Origin: Plenodomus lindquistii
Taxonomy: Eukaryota > Ascomycota > Dothideomycetes > Pleosporales > Leptosphaeriaceae
DNA length: 64,000 bases
NCBI GenBank assembly: GCA_025504975.1
Contig: JANUWI010000013.1
Coordinates: 558,001-622,000 of the forward strand
Reading direction: 5' to 3'
Shown: positions 1-11,468 of the stretch, piece by piece
Layout: each line of letters begins with the position of its first letter
Position numbering within the stretch: position 1 is the first letter of the stretch
Made by a program: the position numbers and the translations under genes
Notes under the pieces: model-generated
What the model saw: the letters and a program-made list of their open reading frames with translations, nothing else
What the model was told of the DNA's origin: nothing
Databases searched by the model: none

Positions 1-2095
1 GAAGTGCCTTCGCGTGCCTCTCCTGGCCTTGAAGTCGCTGGGCAGTACTCAGATCCCACCTCAGGTTTGTCATTCTTGCACAGGGCCTGGCGTCGAATTT
101 CTTCCGACGAAAATGTACAGATACCGAATGGCCATCCTGGATCAGCAGCAGATCACCAGCTCCTGCCGTGCGCTGGAGACAAGCCATTCGAAGATAGCGG
201 CAACGTTCGCTTGCCAACAATCGACCGCGCCCATGAACTCCTGACACATTACTTCGATGTTTGCATCGCGACCTTTCGATTGCTTCATCGACCTACGGTC
301 CAAGCATGGCTTGCAATAGTCATTGATAATTCTCAAGCAAGGCAACCACTAGCCACACGTTTAGGGCGAGCGAAGGCTGCTACTGTCATGTCAGTACTAG
401 CAATCGCAGCTTTCCATGAAGGCAAAGCGATGGGTACCAATGGGTTTTCTCCCATCAACGAGAACACAGTAAGTGAATCCAGGTGCATACGTGCTCGCGC
501 TGGCGATGCGGCATCGCAAGCCTTGCTTGACGTATCTAGTGGCATGGCGCATACGTTGTGCTACTTAGACGGTAGACCCTCAACTTTGCTAACACATACT
601 CTACAGTCGGGATCACAATGCGACGAATTCTTTTGCGAAGCAGTTCGTTTGACCAATACCGAGACTGGTCTGCCTAGATTGGAAAGCGCTCAAGCCCGGT
701 TGATTCAAGTTCTCTATCTTTTGATGTCATGTCGCTTTAACCAGGCGTGGTACACCTTTGGCCATGCATTGCAGATCATCTCAGCACTAGGCCTTCATCG
801 CAGAGATGATCGAAAGAAAGCGGCATCAAATCACAAACGGGACTTCATTGAGGAGCAATGTCGAAAACGAACGTTCTGGGTCGCATACATACTTGACAAG
901 TATCTGGGCGTCATTTTTGGTATGTCGCACTTGGCTGATATATCTTCTGCCGAGACCACCGAAATTTTGATGCATAAGTGTTGCGCCATCGTTTGACATC
1001 ATACAAAACATTGTGTGATGAACGAACAGTTCAAGAATACTCCGCTGACAGAATATCCAAGGGCGACCGAGACACTACCATGACGAAGACATAGATCAAG
1101 ACCTTCCGATGGCAGTGAACGATGAAGACATGACGAGTATCGGCGCAAAGATCAGCGAGACAAATGATTGCTATATTGAAGCACTCATCGTTCATGCAAG
1201 GCTGGGACAGATCGCGGAGAAGATCTCGCGTGAAGTATACTCGATCAAATCGATCCCTGACCATGTACGATTGACCGCATCACATCGCTTAGGGGCGGAA
1301 CTACGAGCTTGGAGGGCTGCGCTCCCACCGTTTCTCGGAGCAATCAATCCAAGCAGTTTGATACTCAGCTTTCGCCGACAAGCAATCATGTTAAAGCTTG
1401 CATATTGCCACGCTGTCATGCTGGCCCATAGACCCTTCCTTCTGAAAAACGCCAATCACAGCGACGATCACATGCGGACCATGGCTGCAGAGAGTGTCAA
1501 CGAATGTATCGCTGCTGCGCAGTCCGTCTTGGAAGTGGTCGATCGAATGGCTAGGGAAGGGCGATTGTTTCACGCATTCTGGTGGACACACTATGTGTGC
1601 TTCTGCGCACTGGTGGTTGTATATGTATGGGCCATCCAGGAAAGTAGCAACCTGACAACACTGGACGAGCGAAGCAGCATTCTGGATAAGGCCGAGCATT
1701 GTCTACATCATCTTGCGCAAGCGACAGCATCCAATTCTCCGTCGCGCAGATACAGCATCATTCTCCAGGAGCTGCGCGCCGAGGCCAAGCGAAAGACGGC
1801 AAGACCAGTGCAGGATCCATATGTACGAGGGGTATCGCCACATGATCATCTAAATGGCAATAACGATACGACTACATTGCGCGACACTCTTGCTCACGAA
1901 TCGAATGCAGCAATGCAGATGTGGCAGCCGCTCTTCGGAAGTCCGCTTAGCGCGACTAATTCGACTACACCAGTCCTTCAAAACTTCTACGACAACTGGC
2001 AGACGGTCGACTGGCTCCAGCTAGACTCTTCGGCCTTTGGCCCCTTTCCGGAAGTAGATGCTGAGTCGTTGTCGTGGATGGGATCAACCTCGTGA
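1..2095 (+). CDS. Fungal-specific transcription factor, 3' part (5' end outside window)
   Basis: Partial gene, open at the left edge; the Zn2Cys6 DNA-binding domain expected upstream is not in the window. Proposed exons are 1-468, 607-919 and 1062-2095. The GTAAGT donor at 469 starts a 138-nt in-phase intron. The donor at 920 and acceptor at 1061 restore the family motif GVIFGRPRHYHDEDIDQDLP. The protein matches the fungal transcription factor middle homology region: 'ESAQARLIQVLYLL', 'AWYTFGHALQIISALGLHRR', 'RKRTFWVAYILDKYLG', and further on 'NSPSRRYSIILQELR'. Such proteins act in the nucleus as pathway regulators; the target genes cannot be told from sequence. If intron 1 is not removed, the reading frame still stays open, so retention is a possible alternative. 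The C-terminal tail (about 100 residues) is polar and likely an activation region. Class assignment is solid, specific role unknown. Confidence 0.85.
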
Positions 2096-2951
2096 AAAGG
2101 AGGAGCTTGCGTCTGTCATGTCAACGACTTCAATCGCGTTGAGCGCTGACCAACAACATACATCTGTGCCTCAGCCTAACCTCGCGAGCGTTGTTACCGC
2201 ACTCTACGTATACCACGAAGCTTACAGCAGTGTTCTTTGAAGAGATCGATACACGCAGTTGCTCTGCTCTGAGAGTAGGGGTTCGCGAAATCGACTCATG
2301 TAGGGGTGCATCCAATGTACGAGCTCCCAGTCACGGCTACGCGTCTTCTGCAACGACAGTAAAGTCGCGGCCTCAAGCCGGGATGAAACTCGGTCATTCC
2401 AAGAGACAGCTGATGAGGCGATCCAATCATTATCGGATTCCCATCGAGGAGTGCAACCATTCTGCGTACCTAACACGCGCAGCAATGCTGTCGCCGAATG
2501 GACATGGTCGTGAGTCGTTGCAGCACTTTGTCTTCCTGGGACTCGAGACTACAAATTTGTAAGCACCAGCAACGATTAACGTGCTTATCTGCAAGTGGTG
2601 GGGAACAAATGTTGTGATGGAAACTGCACGCTGGTGATATTACTGCTGGGCAGTTATCGGTATCGCACGTGATCATCGCATGTGGAGCCGAGGTGGTTCC
2701 GACAACGTTGACGCTCACGCCCGCTTACCTAGTCTACCCTTGATCACAACCTTGATGCCATAGACAATCACTTGCCTTGTGCCAAGATTCCCAAGTGCCT
2801 ACTCTGCTCTGCTTCTCCAACCAAGTGACCCAAACGCACGCCAAAAGACCGCATCACCCCGCACCTCCGCGCTTGCAACGAAAGGCAACCACCCACCCAC
2901 GTACTTACATTCCCGAGTGACGCCGTATCCCACCCCCCAAATTCTTCCACA
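2096..2951. other. Intergenic: transcription factor 3' flank and ubc7 promoter
   Basis: No open frame here has family character or a splice-consistent continuation. The last 100 bases before 2952 are rich in C and A, as in many fungal 5' leaders. Confidence 0.5.
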
Positions 2952-3533
2952 ATGGCCTCATCCGCTTCAAAACGCCTCTTCAAAGAGTACCGCGCGCTCT
3001 CTTCCGACCCCCCAGAGGGCATAACCGCCGGCCCCGTCAGCGAAGACGACATGTTCGTCTGGGAAGCCCTGATCCAAGGCCCCGAAGGCACACCCTTCGA
3101 AGGCGGCATTTTCCCTGCTGAACTGCGGTTCCCAAAGGACTATCCGCTTGCGCCGCCAAAGATGAAGTTTGTTACGGATATGTGGCATCCTAATGGTATG
3201 GTCATTCTCTCGCTACAACGTTGAGTACTATAGGTGGATGGATATGCATGGAGAGCATGAGCTGATAAAGAAATGATAGTATATAAGAATGGCGAAGTTT
3301 GTATATCAATTCTACATGCGCCCGGCGAGGACCCAATGCACTACGAACAAGCGTCTGAACGGTGGTCGCCCATTCAAAGCGTGGAGAAGATCTTGATAAG
3401 CGTTATGAGCATGTTGGCAGAACCGAACGATGAGAGTCCGGCCAACGTGGATGCAGCGAGGATGTGGAGAGAGAAGAGGGCGGACTATGAGAAGATTGTT
3501 AGGACAAATGTGAGGAAGAGCCTGGGTTTGTAG
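2952..3533 (+). CDS. ubc7: Ubiquitin-conjugating enzyme E2, Ubc7/UBE2G2 type
   Basis: Two exons, 2952-3195 and 3280-3533, give a 165-residue protein, the length of yeast Ubc7. The intron (84 nt) interrupts the codon just after the HPN motif. The UBC fold runs through the whole protein: '[14 protein letters not shown]', 'MWHPN', then '[18 protein letters not shown]' with the catalytic cysteine in VCISIL. The acidic loop after the cysteine ([11 protein letters not shown]), the hallmark insertion of the Ubc7/Cdc34/UBE2G group, is present. In this family the enzyme works at the ER membrane with Cue1 and Hrd1 or Doa10 ligases in ER-associated degradation. The start codon is the only ATG giving the conserved N-terminal helix ([12 protein letters not shown]). 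It converges on the sulfite oxidase gene with 178 bp between stop codons. Confidence 0.93.
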
Positions 3534-3711
3534 TGGCCAAAGAATGGCAGATGCTAGGAGGGCTCATGAATTTGATAAGCGGCATCATTGGCGTTGGGTG
3601 GGATACGGCACTGGATAGCGCACAATTGCTCACGACCACGTGTGCAGTGGAGTAAAAGCTACAAGAATATTTCTATGCGCTGCAGACTTGAAGCTATCCT
3701 AAAACGATTGC

Positions 3712-5059
3712 TTACACAATCTCCAGACCCTCTACTTCGCCATATGCATTATATCCCACGCCCCTGAAGTTCCACTCACACTTCTCCTTCTGCGTGCTCC
3801 CACTCTTATCCGTGGCCCGACTCCAGATCCTGACATTTTTGCCAGGCTCGACCCTGACTTTGGCCTTCCACAAAGCCCAAGCCCACTTCAACTCCACGTC
3901 CTGCGCATGCTCAACGGTCTTCTCCTTGTGCAGCTCCGCATCTACCCACGTTGTCCCCTCATCAGCGCTGACCTCGACCTTCACAATCGGCCCATCAGCA
4001 CCACTAGGCAGCGCGTACCCCTTGACCTCAATTGTCCCATCTGCATCTCTTTCCACCTTGGCCTCAGACTTCGGGACCCCAATGACGCTGTTAATAGGCA
4101 TATCATGCAGCGCGTCACACTTTGCCCACCACTCCTCTGCCTTTTCCTTTGTGTCCGCTTCAGGAGGCAAGATCTTATAATCATGCTGTTGGTAATAACT
4201 TTCACTCTCAGCCATCTGCACGCAAACCTGATCCAACCACTTTACGCTCCTCGCCCCCGCAATACCCGGCGTAACGACGCGAACCGGCGCCCCATGATTT
4301 GCCGGCAAAGGCATATCATTCATCTTCAGCGCCAGCATAATTCCACCTTTCTTATCCATGACACGACACAGCGGCAAACTAGCCCCGTAGAACTTGTCGT
4401 CCTGGCACTCGGTCTGATAGCACGACAGCGCCACATGCGCATCCTTCCACTTTTCGTGCTCGACGGTGATACCCGCTTTGGCCAGCACATCTGCGAGGAG
4501 AGGCCCGCTCCATTTACAATTCATGACTGCGCCGTCGAACCAGTCTATTCCGCTGACTTCTTTGAGCTTGGTGCGCATCGTGTGGCGCCGATTGCCTGCA
4601 CATTGCAGTGCGCATATTACGCTATGTTGGGGCAGGGCCTCGAGATCCGCGATAGAAAGCGAGAGGTCAGTTTTGACGAGACCGGTGATGGAAACGCGGT
4701 GTGTGGCTGCATCGAGGTGGGGGATGGGGCCGTGGTTGCGGTCGTAGCCGTTGTGCGTGATGAAACTGTATGGGTGGTAAGCTTCAGCCTCACAACCCAT
4801 CGTCTATCTGGACTTAGGTTGAAATGTCAAAAACGACATACCTAGTAACAAGTTCCTCAACCTCTGGCTCCCTGTTCAAAGGGTCTTCCACAGAATACTC
4901 GAGCTTCGTCTGAACAATTCCACCCAATTAGCCAGCCACACCGTACGTGCCCACACAATCCTGACTCAGCAACCCACCAACATAGTCCACCTAAAACGGC
5001 AATACCATGTAAAAGAGAGAAATCCTGGGTATTCTACGCTGGGGACGTACCTGCACCAT
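3712..5059 (-). CDS. Sulfite oxidase (molybdopterin type, no cytochrome b5 domain)
   Basis: Three exons on the minus strand: 5051-5059 (only ATG GTG CAG), 4842-4909 and 3712-4765, giving 376 residues. Intron 2 removes a stretch that would otherwise encode a false start (MGCEAEAYHPY) and joins 'EPEVEELVT' to 'SFITHNGYDRNHGPIPHLD', the usual family sequence. The oxidoreductase molybdopterin domain fills residues 30-230, with the molybdenum-ligating cysteine in 'CALQCAGNRR' (about residue 81) and the 'NHGAPVRVVTPGIAGARSVKWL' region that closes the cofactor site (substrate pocket). The C-terminal third is the Mo-co dimerisation Ig-like domain. It oxidises sulfite to sulfate and lacks the cytochrome b5 of animal enzymes, like plant and other fungal forms. 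No clear peroxisomal tripeptide is seen at the end (GLEIV). A broad substrate range within the sulfite oxidase family cannot be excluded. Confidence 0.9.
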
Positions 5060-5725
5060 GGTGACTTTTTGCGGTTTGGCGGGGATGGCGTGATTGAGGT
5101 GAGCGGCGGTGAAATGGTGGGGCGCAGGCAGGTTTAAACGAGGTGCGGGGCAGGGGTAGAGGCGGATGTTTGCTGGACACGTGGAGTGGCGCAAAAGGGT
5201 AGGTGTGAACAGTGTCACGGTTATACCCGGCTGGGATGGAAACGTGGGTGTTTTATTTGGGAGGGAGGGCTCACATTTCGTGTCTGGTGCTTGTTTGGTG
5301 CTTGTAGTGTGAGCAAGTGGCTGTTGAGTGTCACGACGTTTGGGGCGGGATTGATGGCGACATCACTCTTTGCGATTGCAAGATTGGCTTTTATTTGTTG
5401 GAGTAGGCGTTTGTGAAAGATAAATGCGATATGAAGCTTTGCGATGGGAGTTGTGAGATCCATTTTGTCGATTCAATATGCTTTGTAGTCTCTGGTGGTG
5501 TTACCTCGCACATTCGCGCCTACTATGCTGGTACGTATGGTCGTTCGTCTCGTCCATTCATATAGACTATTGTGAGACCGGAAGATATTGAACATTAAGG
5601 ACTATTGAGAGTTTGGCCTTATGGGTTTCGTACTGTTCAGCAACTCTGAATAGATTAACGACTAATGCACAGCCCAAGTACAGCGGCCAAATAAGCTAAA
5701 GACTTGAAGTTATGAATCTCATGAG
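5060..5725. other. Intergenic: sulfite oxidase promoter and dehydrogenase 3' flank
   Basis: No gene is supported. The short open frames of 60-80 codons have no recognisable motifs. Confidence 0.5.
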
Positions 5726-6706
5726 CTAAGCTGCTTTAGTCGGATCAGTCCAGTACCTTCCTTCAGTCGACTTCGAATGATCGGCCAGGAGTGTGAGTGT
5801 CGAAGGGATGGCATCGAATGGAACCTCCACAAGTTTAGGAACGATAGATCCTTGCTCAAGCAATTCCAAAACGCGTTTGGCCGTCTCCTCAGACGCTCCC
5901 AAAGATCCAATGAGGGTAACTTCGTCATTGACCAACTTCTGGATCGGCACCGCTACCGTTTTCGAGGCAAGTCCGACGACGACGACCGTACCCGTCGGTT
6001 TTACGCAGTTACAAGCTGCTCCAACAGTTTGGTCCAAACCCACGAAATCGATAATCAAGTCGAAGATTACCCCCTCTGCGTCTTCCGGACTCTTCAAACA
6101 CTTCTTGGCGCCCAAGGACTTCGCTTCCTCAAATTTTGACGTGTCCACATCGAATCCATATACGGTGGCGCCTTCAATGACTCCAAATGCCAGTCCCGAC
6201 ATGCCTAGACCTCCAAGCCCGATGATGCCAATGGTCGAGCCACGCTTCGTTCCTCCGCGAACCACAACAGCCTCATAAGACGTGGCCAGAGCATCCATCG
6301 CCACAGCAGCTTGCGCATACGAGACCTTCTCAGGTATTCGTACAAGTCGGGACGCTGGAACTGCCGCATACTCAGCATACCCACCATCGAATCCGAGTCC
6401 AAGTGAAAGAAGCCAATCTCGGCGTTCAAACGGTTGAGAAATTTGAAGTACGGCGACACGATCTCCAACGGAGTATTGGGAAACGTTGGCACCTGTCTTG
6501 ATGATTTCTCCAGCTGCTTCGTGGCCCAGTATTATGGGTCGTTTCATCAACCAAGCATCCCCGTGCCCGGCAACAATATGGCTATCAGTGTGACACATTC
6601 CGGCGGCTTTGATCTGGATGAGGACTCCGTCCGGCTTGACGTCCGGTATCGGGACTTCTTTGAGTCGTAGACCGCTTGCGCCGTCTGCATACTCAAAGGC
6701 CTTCAT
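5726..6706 (-). CDS. Zinc-type alcohol dehydrogenase-like protein (MDR superfamily)
   Basis: Single-exon gene of 326 residues starting at the ATG at 6706 (MKAFEYADG). The same frame is open for 74 further codons upstream, but that stretch has no MDR similarity and contains a TATA-like sequence (GTATATAG, near 6911-6920), so I treat it as promoter and leader. The GroES-like half has 'AGMCHTDSHIVAGHG' and 'ILGHEAAGEI', carrying the Cys and His-Glu of the catalytic zinc site. The Rossmann half has 'IGIIGLGGLGMSGLAFG' and 'VYGFDVDTSKFEEAKSLGAKK', which suggests NAD(P) binding. The four-cysteine structural-zinc loop of classical alcohol dehydrogenases is missing: 'GDRVAVLQISQPFERRDWLL' runs straight into 'GFDGGYAEYAAVPA'. 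Substrate is unknown; related proteins reduce or oxidise diverse alcohols and aldehydes. Confidence 0.85.
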   Translation of the reverse strand: MKAFEYADGASGLRLKEVPIPDVKPDGVLIQIKAAGMCHTDSHIVAGHGDAWLMKRPIILGHEAAGEIIKTGANVSQYSVGDRVAVLQISQPFERRDWLLSLGLGFDGGYAEYAAVPASRLVRIPEKVSYAQAAVAMDALATSYEAVVVRGGTKRGSTIGIIGLGGLGMSGLAFGVIEGATVYGFDVDTSKFEEAKSLGAKKCLKSPEDAEGVIFDLIIDFVGLDQTVGAACNCVKPTGTVVVVGLASKTVAVPIQKLVNDEVTLIGSLGASEETAKRVLELLEQGSIVPKLVEVPFDAIPSTLTLLADHSKSTEGRYWTDPTKAA

Positions 6707-7790
6707 ACTTGGAAGATGTAAGAAGGGGTTGTGATCCTGGCTCTTGACTTCCAAACTGAAGGGTGGGGTAGTGTAGCCAGATTGATAAAGTTGTCTTGCG
6801 AATTTGATCCAACGGATCAGAGTTTGATCGAACAGATTCTCTTCAAAAGACGACCCACTATGAATGCGAATAACGGGGAGAGTTGATTGTGAATAGTGTG
6901 CGGTACCAAAGACTATATACTTTACCATCCACTTCTACTGCCGCACTAGCCGGAGTCATTCAGTGATCGTGACCTTTTAGGACTGATTCGTTGGGTGCGA
7001 ACAGCCGAGGCGTCGCTGCGTCGCCATGACTCGCACACTCACATGCACATCATTGGCAAAGATAAATTCCGAGTGAAGATGTTCTCAAGGATCGTTGTGT
7101 CGGCCAACGTAGTGCGGTTTGCGGGCAATCCTAGTCGACCGGTATCCGGGTAGGGCGAGTTCCGAGACGGACGGCTCGGCAGAAAGGAGCGCGTTCATAA
7201 GCCTCTAGTTCTGGGCCTCCACACGTTAACTCGACTACCAGCAGTACAGGAGGAAGCCAACTCGGCTTTTGTCCCTGTTCTAAGTACGATCTATCAGCGT
7301 GCCAGCCTGGCCGAGATCTAGGGCAGCACTTGGTCGAATTTTTTAGGCGTGTAAGCCGAGTTTGTACATTTGGCTTGTTGCGAGCGGGGTCAAGACATGA
7401 TTGTGGTCCCCCACTTCCTGTATGGCCATTCTGTGCGACTCGCGCACGAGGGATTTCTTCCAAGTAAACGCGACCTGACGTCAGAGCTTCATGGATTGAA
7501 TATCCTTAGCAACTATATACAAGATCATGAATGAGGCTGGTCCATGGAACAGCCTACTACCTGAAAGTGGCAGACCCTACCTATCACGCCCCCGTTAAAA
7601 AGCCTGTTAGTGAACGGAAAACTACCATCCATCTAGCATAGCCCCGAGAAGCGAATCCTACTCAACGTCGAGCTTCCTGCTCATTATTGAGACTGATATG
7701 GTCACCAAAATACGGCTGATATGCAAAGCAGCTAACACATTGCGACGACAGCCTCTTCTCTTCCCCGGCCTCGCATCTAATGTCAACTCT
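6707..7790. other. Intergenic: dehydrogenase promoter side
   Basis: No convincing gene. The longest open stretch (minus strand, about 7131-7463) has no motif and atypical composition. TATA-like GTATATAG lies on the minus strand at 6911-6920, about 205 bp before the dehydrogenase ATG. Confidence 0.4.
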
Positions 7791-8204
7791 CTATTCATTC
7801 GCGAACTGATCAGTATTCAAAGTCTCATCAACATACGAATCCAATCCCTGCCCACTGGAGATTAGTGTCTTCGCCTCCACAAACATCTCCACAACTTCAT
7901 CCATCCGCACAGGAGGCATAACAGGTAAACAAGGCGTCCACACACACATACTCCTCTTTGAAATATCTGTACCCCCAAACTCGCATTCCAGAGTACAAGC
8001 ACCACACCGCATCTACGAATCCGCGCAGCGCGGTGAAATTTGCACATTCAAGACGATCTTCTACCGCGGCGTAGCTAGTTGGTGGTGTTTCTTCATCCAT
8101 GTTGATACAGAATGGCTGCAAGTCCATCTGAAGTTGACCACGATTTCGTGGGCGATGGTGACGAGTGCAATGATAGCGCTGGTCAACCGAGCGGAATTCC
8201 TCGC
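7791..8204 (-). pseudogene. Possible broken gene (three coding-like segments in different frames)
   Basis: Read on the minus strand, a segment near 8204-8130 encodes 'ARNSARLTSAIIALVTIAHE', one near 8095-8000 encodes 'EETPPTSYAAVEDRLECANF', and one at about 7990-7791 encodes 'CGACTLECEFGGTDISKRSM' and runs to a stop at 7791. The three are collinear but lie in different frames, and I find no good donor-acceptor pair that joins them. They remind me loosely of uncharacterised fungal proteins that have a putative HExxH-like site followed by TPP and FGG motifs; here the second His of such a site would be Val. This could also be a poorly modelled intron-rich gene or chance coding. Low confidence. 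Confidence 0.25.
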
Positions 8205-8436
8205 TTATGTATTACGATTGGCTACGTGTTCACTACATAAGATGAAGAGGACTTGAGACGTACAGCTAGCCTGAAGAATGAGCTGGCTGCAAGGCGTGCG
8301 TGCTGCGATGGTATTACGAGCTGCATTCGCCATGACCAAGTCATAACATCAACGTCAACATTAATGCAAGCCTAGCGTCGAAATTCGAATAAAGCGAGTA
8401 AATCAATAAATAAGAATATCTAAATCTTGAAGTCTT

Positions 8437-10561
8437 TCAGCCAAAAACCTCAATCATAAATCTATACTCAATATTCCTTCCTTCCTGCCTCGCCTTCGCC
8501 GTCATCTGACTACACTGATCCGCAATCTGCTGACCCACAACAGGCGGTCCGCAAAAGAACACTCCCACCTTGACCTCTTCATCCTCCTTCTTCTTCGCAT
8601 CCTTCTCACTGTTCACCCGTTCAGTCAGAACCTTGGTCATATCCGAGTAATGCTCCCGCATAATTGTCTTGATATCCGGACGACCAAAGTGCGTGGGATT
8701 CACCAAGCCGGTAATGAGCGATTGCGGGTGCTCATCCGTGCGATGCTTCTCGAGGAGCCAGCGAAAGACGTGTTGGGAGATTTGCTTGCGTTTTTGCGTG
8801 ACGTACGTGTTGATGCGGATGTCGAGGTTGGAGCTGTCGAGTTGTTGGGCGCGCGTGACTTCGTTTAGGAGGTCGGAGAACCAGAGGAGGTTGTTCTTGT
8901 CGCGGACTTGCCAGTGGAAGTCGACACGGCGGTGGTTGGTGTATGGCGAAGGCTCTTTGGGGACTTCGGTGTCGGAGAATTCGTTGCCAGAGTGTGTGTT
9001 GGATTTGACGCGTTCGAGTTCGTGGTGTTGGAGATCGGTGAGGACACCGGAGAAAGGTGTGACACCGATGCCGGCCCTGTAATTCATTAGCTAGTATAGG
9101 ATGTCAGCTTCTGAGCGTACTTACCCGAAGACCATGCTATAGTCGTAATCGTAGAACCGCTGTGCTGGGGCGCCGAATGGTCCATCAAGACCAATCTTGA
9201 TTGTGTTGTTGGCTCCTTTCTGTGCGATATCGCGTAGCGCATTAGTCCAGTCGCCATCAGCCTTGATATGGACCTGCATAGTGTTGTTGATGCATGTCGA
9301 AACTGTGAATGGATGCCACTGGAATCTCGACAGCTGAGGCACCTGGACAAAGACGTATTGACCGGCCTTGTAAGCCCATGGACGATGATGAGGAACCTGT
9401 ACCGTGAGCGTGACAGTCTCGTTATCCAGCAGCTCAAGATCAGCAACGATAGGTCGGAAGCCCAAGAAGATGCGCCAGAAACGTTCGCCAAGTACCAGGA
9501 GAGTTGGGGCGGCGAGCCAGTATCCAAACATGGGCCATTGGAGAAGGGCCGCAGTGCCGTGAGCCATCATTAAGCCGATGATAGGAAACATAAGAAGATG
9601 GCCAAGCTGGAATACTTCGTAGCTCCACTTGCGAATCCTGGGCATGCTCATGAGGGCCAGTAGGTAGAACATGCCCAGGGCTGTGAGACCAGTCCAGCCT
9701 GGTAGCGAGCGGACATAGTCCACATACGAGCGAGGAACACCATCTTGCCCGACGACAGCAGCAAGAGCTTGCTGTCTACCTGGTTGGCTTCCGAAGACGA
9801 ACGAGCCACTCAAATGGCCAATGGCATGCAGCGTTGCAAAGAAGAGTGCGATGACAGACATCTTGATGTGAAACGACTGGGAGAGATCCCAGTTGATGAA
9901 TCGCGAGATGAAGTAGAATCGGCGTAAGAAAGTTGACAGCCACCTCGACATCGAAATGATGAGGAAGAAGAACGTAGGATACAGAACACCAGCGCATGTC
10001 TTTGACAGCACAGCTCCCCAACCAAAAGCTGGTGTGTATAGATCGGATGTGAAGTACTTGACGAATTGCCTGTCGTGCAAGATATCGATGTCAGAATGGG
10101 CCTATTGAAGGGGTATGTGATAACTCTCACCAAACACCAAACGCAATCATAAATGCTGCCACGAGAGCGAGGAAGGCGATCTCTGGTCCTTTTACAGCCC
10201 AGTAGGCACGCGCGCGTCGGTAAAACGACATTTGCTTGAGATAGTCATCCTCCTCCTTCGCTTCCTTTCGGTCCTGCTCCAGCGATGGAATCTCCCATGT
10301 CTTCACACACTTTGCGAAATTCTCGCGTTTGATCTGGTCCTCGCGCGTACCAATGACGCTTCTCAGAAATTCGTGTCGTTGCTCGTCGCTTCGTGATCCA
10401 TGGTGGAGGTTGTGTGGTTGTGCTTTCGGTTGAATCTCCTTGTGCACTTCATCTAGCTTCTTTTCCAGCTCCCAGTAATCAACGCTACCATTGTTGTCGT
10501 GATCCAAGTCGTCAATAAATTGGTTTATCTCCTCATCTGTGAGATATTGTTGTGAAGCCAT
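8437..10561 (-). CDS. noxC: NADPH oxidase with N-terminal EF-hand (NoxC-like)
   Basis: Three exons, 10131-10561, 9125-10069 and 8437-9076, encode 671 residues. The start is the ATG at 10561; the frame upstream has no other ATG before an in-frame stop at 10622-10624. Residues 20-31 (DHDNNGSVDYWE) form a canonical EF-hand calcium loop. The ferric reductase-like membrane domain has paired haem histidines in 'SFHIKMSVIALFFATLHAIGH' (20 residues of it shown as FHIKMSVIALFFATLHAIGH) and 'FQLGHLLMFPIIGLMMAHG'. FAD site: 'FQWHPFTVS'. NADPH sites: 'GAGIGVTPF' (rebuilt across intron 2) and 'VGVFFCGPP'. The C-terminus ends YRFMIEVFG, where Nox enzymes end close to a Phe. It makes superoxide by moving electrons from NADPH across a membrane; the EF-hand predicts calcium control, the feature separating NoxC from NoxA and NoxB. 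NoxC roles are less well known than those of NoxA and NoxB. The gene is divergent from the hydrolase at 11.5 kb. Confidence 0.88.
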
Positions 10562-11468
10562 CAAATCGTGGGGATCGTAAGTAGATGTGGTAGGGTAATG
10601 TCCGAGTGCCACACGTGTGGCTCACATGTTACCTTTAACATGTCTGCGGCCAGTTCACTGGAGTGATGGTTTACAAGAGACATACGTGCGCCCAGGCGCC
10701 ATCATTGGCAGCTCAGTCGGAAAAGGGTTGGCGGGGCCCAGAGAGAGGTCTCGATGGATGAGCCAAGTGGTCAAGAGTCTTAAGCCGGAGCTGGCACCGG
10801 GTAGTCACGACTTGTCGCCAACCTGGCGGAGCGGAATTCCGCTCCGTTAGAGATATTTATAGACACCATAGCGAAGGTGCGGGTGTCAGGGTGGAAACAA
10901 CCTTTGTGTCGGTAATCGACCCGAATTGCATGGACGCATGTCATCCGAAGCCATCTATATCTTGCTGAAGCCCCGGAATTGATCAAAACCAAGTTCGCCT
11001 GCAGCTTTTGATCGTGGATGTCGATTCAAACGTACAATCTGGTCGTTCGATGTCAAGAAACTTGCAGGCTTGGCATGGATAGGACGGCAAGTTCATGTTT
11101 CAACGAGTCTTGCGCATGCACGTTGACGACAACATCTGCAATGCAAGAGCTTTTGTTGCCTTAGGAAATCACATATGAGATTCACGCCCGTCTAATGTTA
11201 AGGTCCATTCCATTCCCATGCAGAGGGTCAGTCGAGTTCAATCCTAGCGCCTGGGGCCAGCCTCACGATCCAAATCCGGCGCCTCGTCGTCATCGACCGC
11301 GCGATCGTCCTGAGACGCGACGCTCGATCGCAACCACGCAAATGATTGACGCTTACTATTGTAGCCAGCCTTATTACTTTATCATAGCTGCAACCGTAGT
11401 CCCATGAAGAGTAGCTGCATCCCTGCGCGACCGTACACTAACTTTTCACGTCGCGCTGGTTGTTGACC
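10562..11468. other. Divergent intergenic region between noxC and hydrolase
   Basis: About 0.9 kb shared by two genes that point away from each other. A palindromic CCACACGTGTGG lies at 10609-10620, 48 bp above the noxC ATG; its CACGTG core (10613-10618) is an E-box, the type bound by bHLH regulators. No coding capacity is apparent. Confidence 0.4.

Noticed and set aside
3907..4845. 312-codon open frame on the plus strand
   Set aside because: It lies antisense to the sulfite oxidase exons, has no family features, and is explained by codon bias of the true gene.
6707..6928. N-terminal extension of the alcohol dehydrogenase
   Set aside because: Open and in frame, but without MDR similarity and it covers a TATA-like element; the ATG at 6706 begins the conserved domain.
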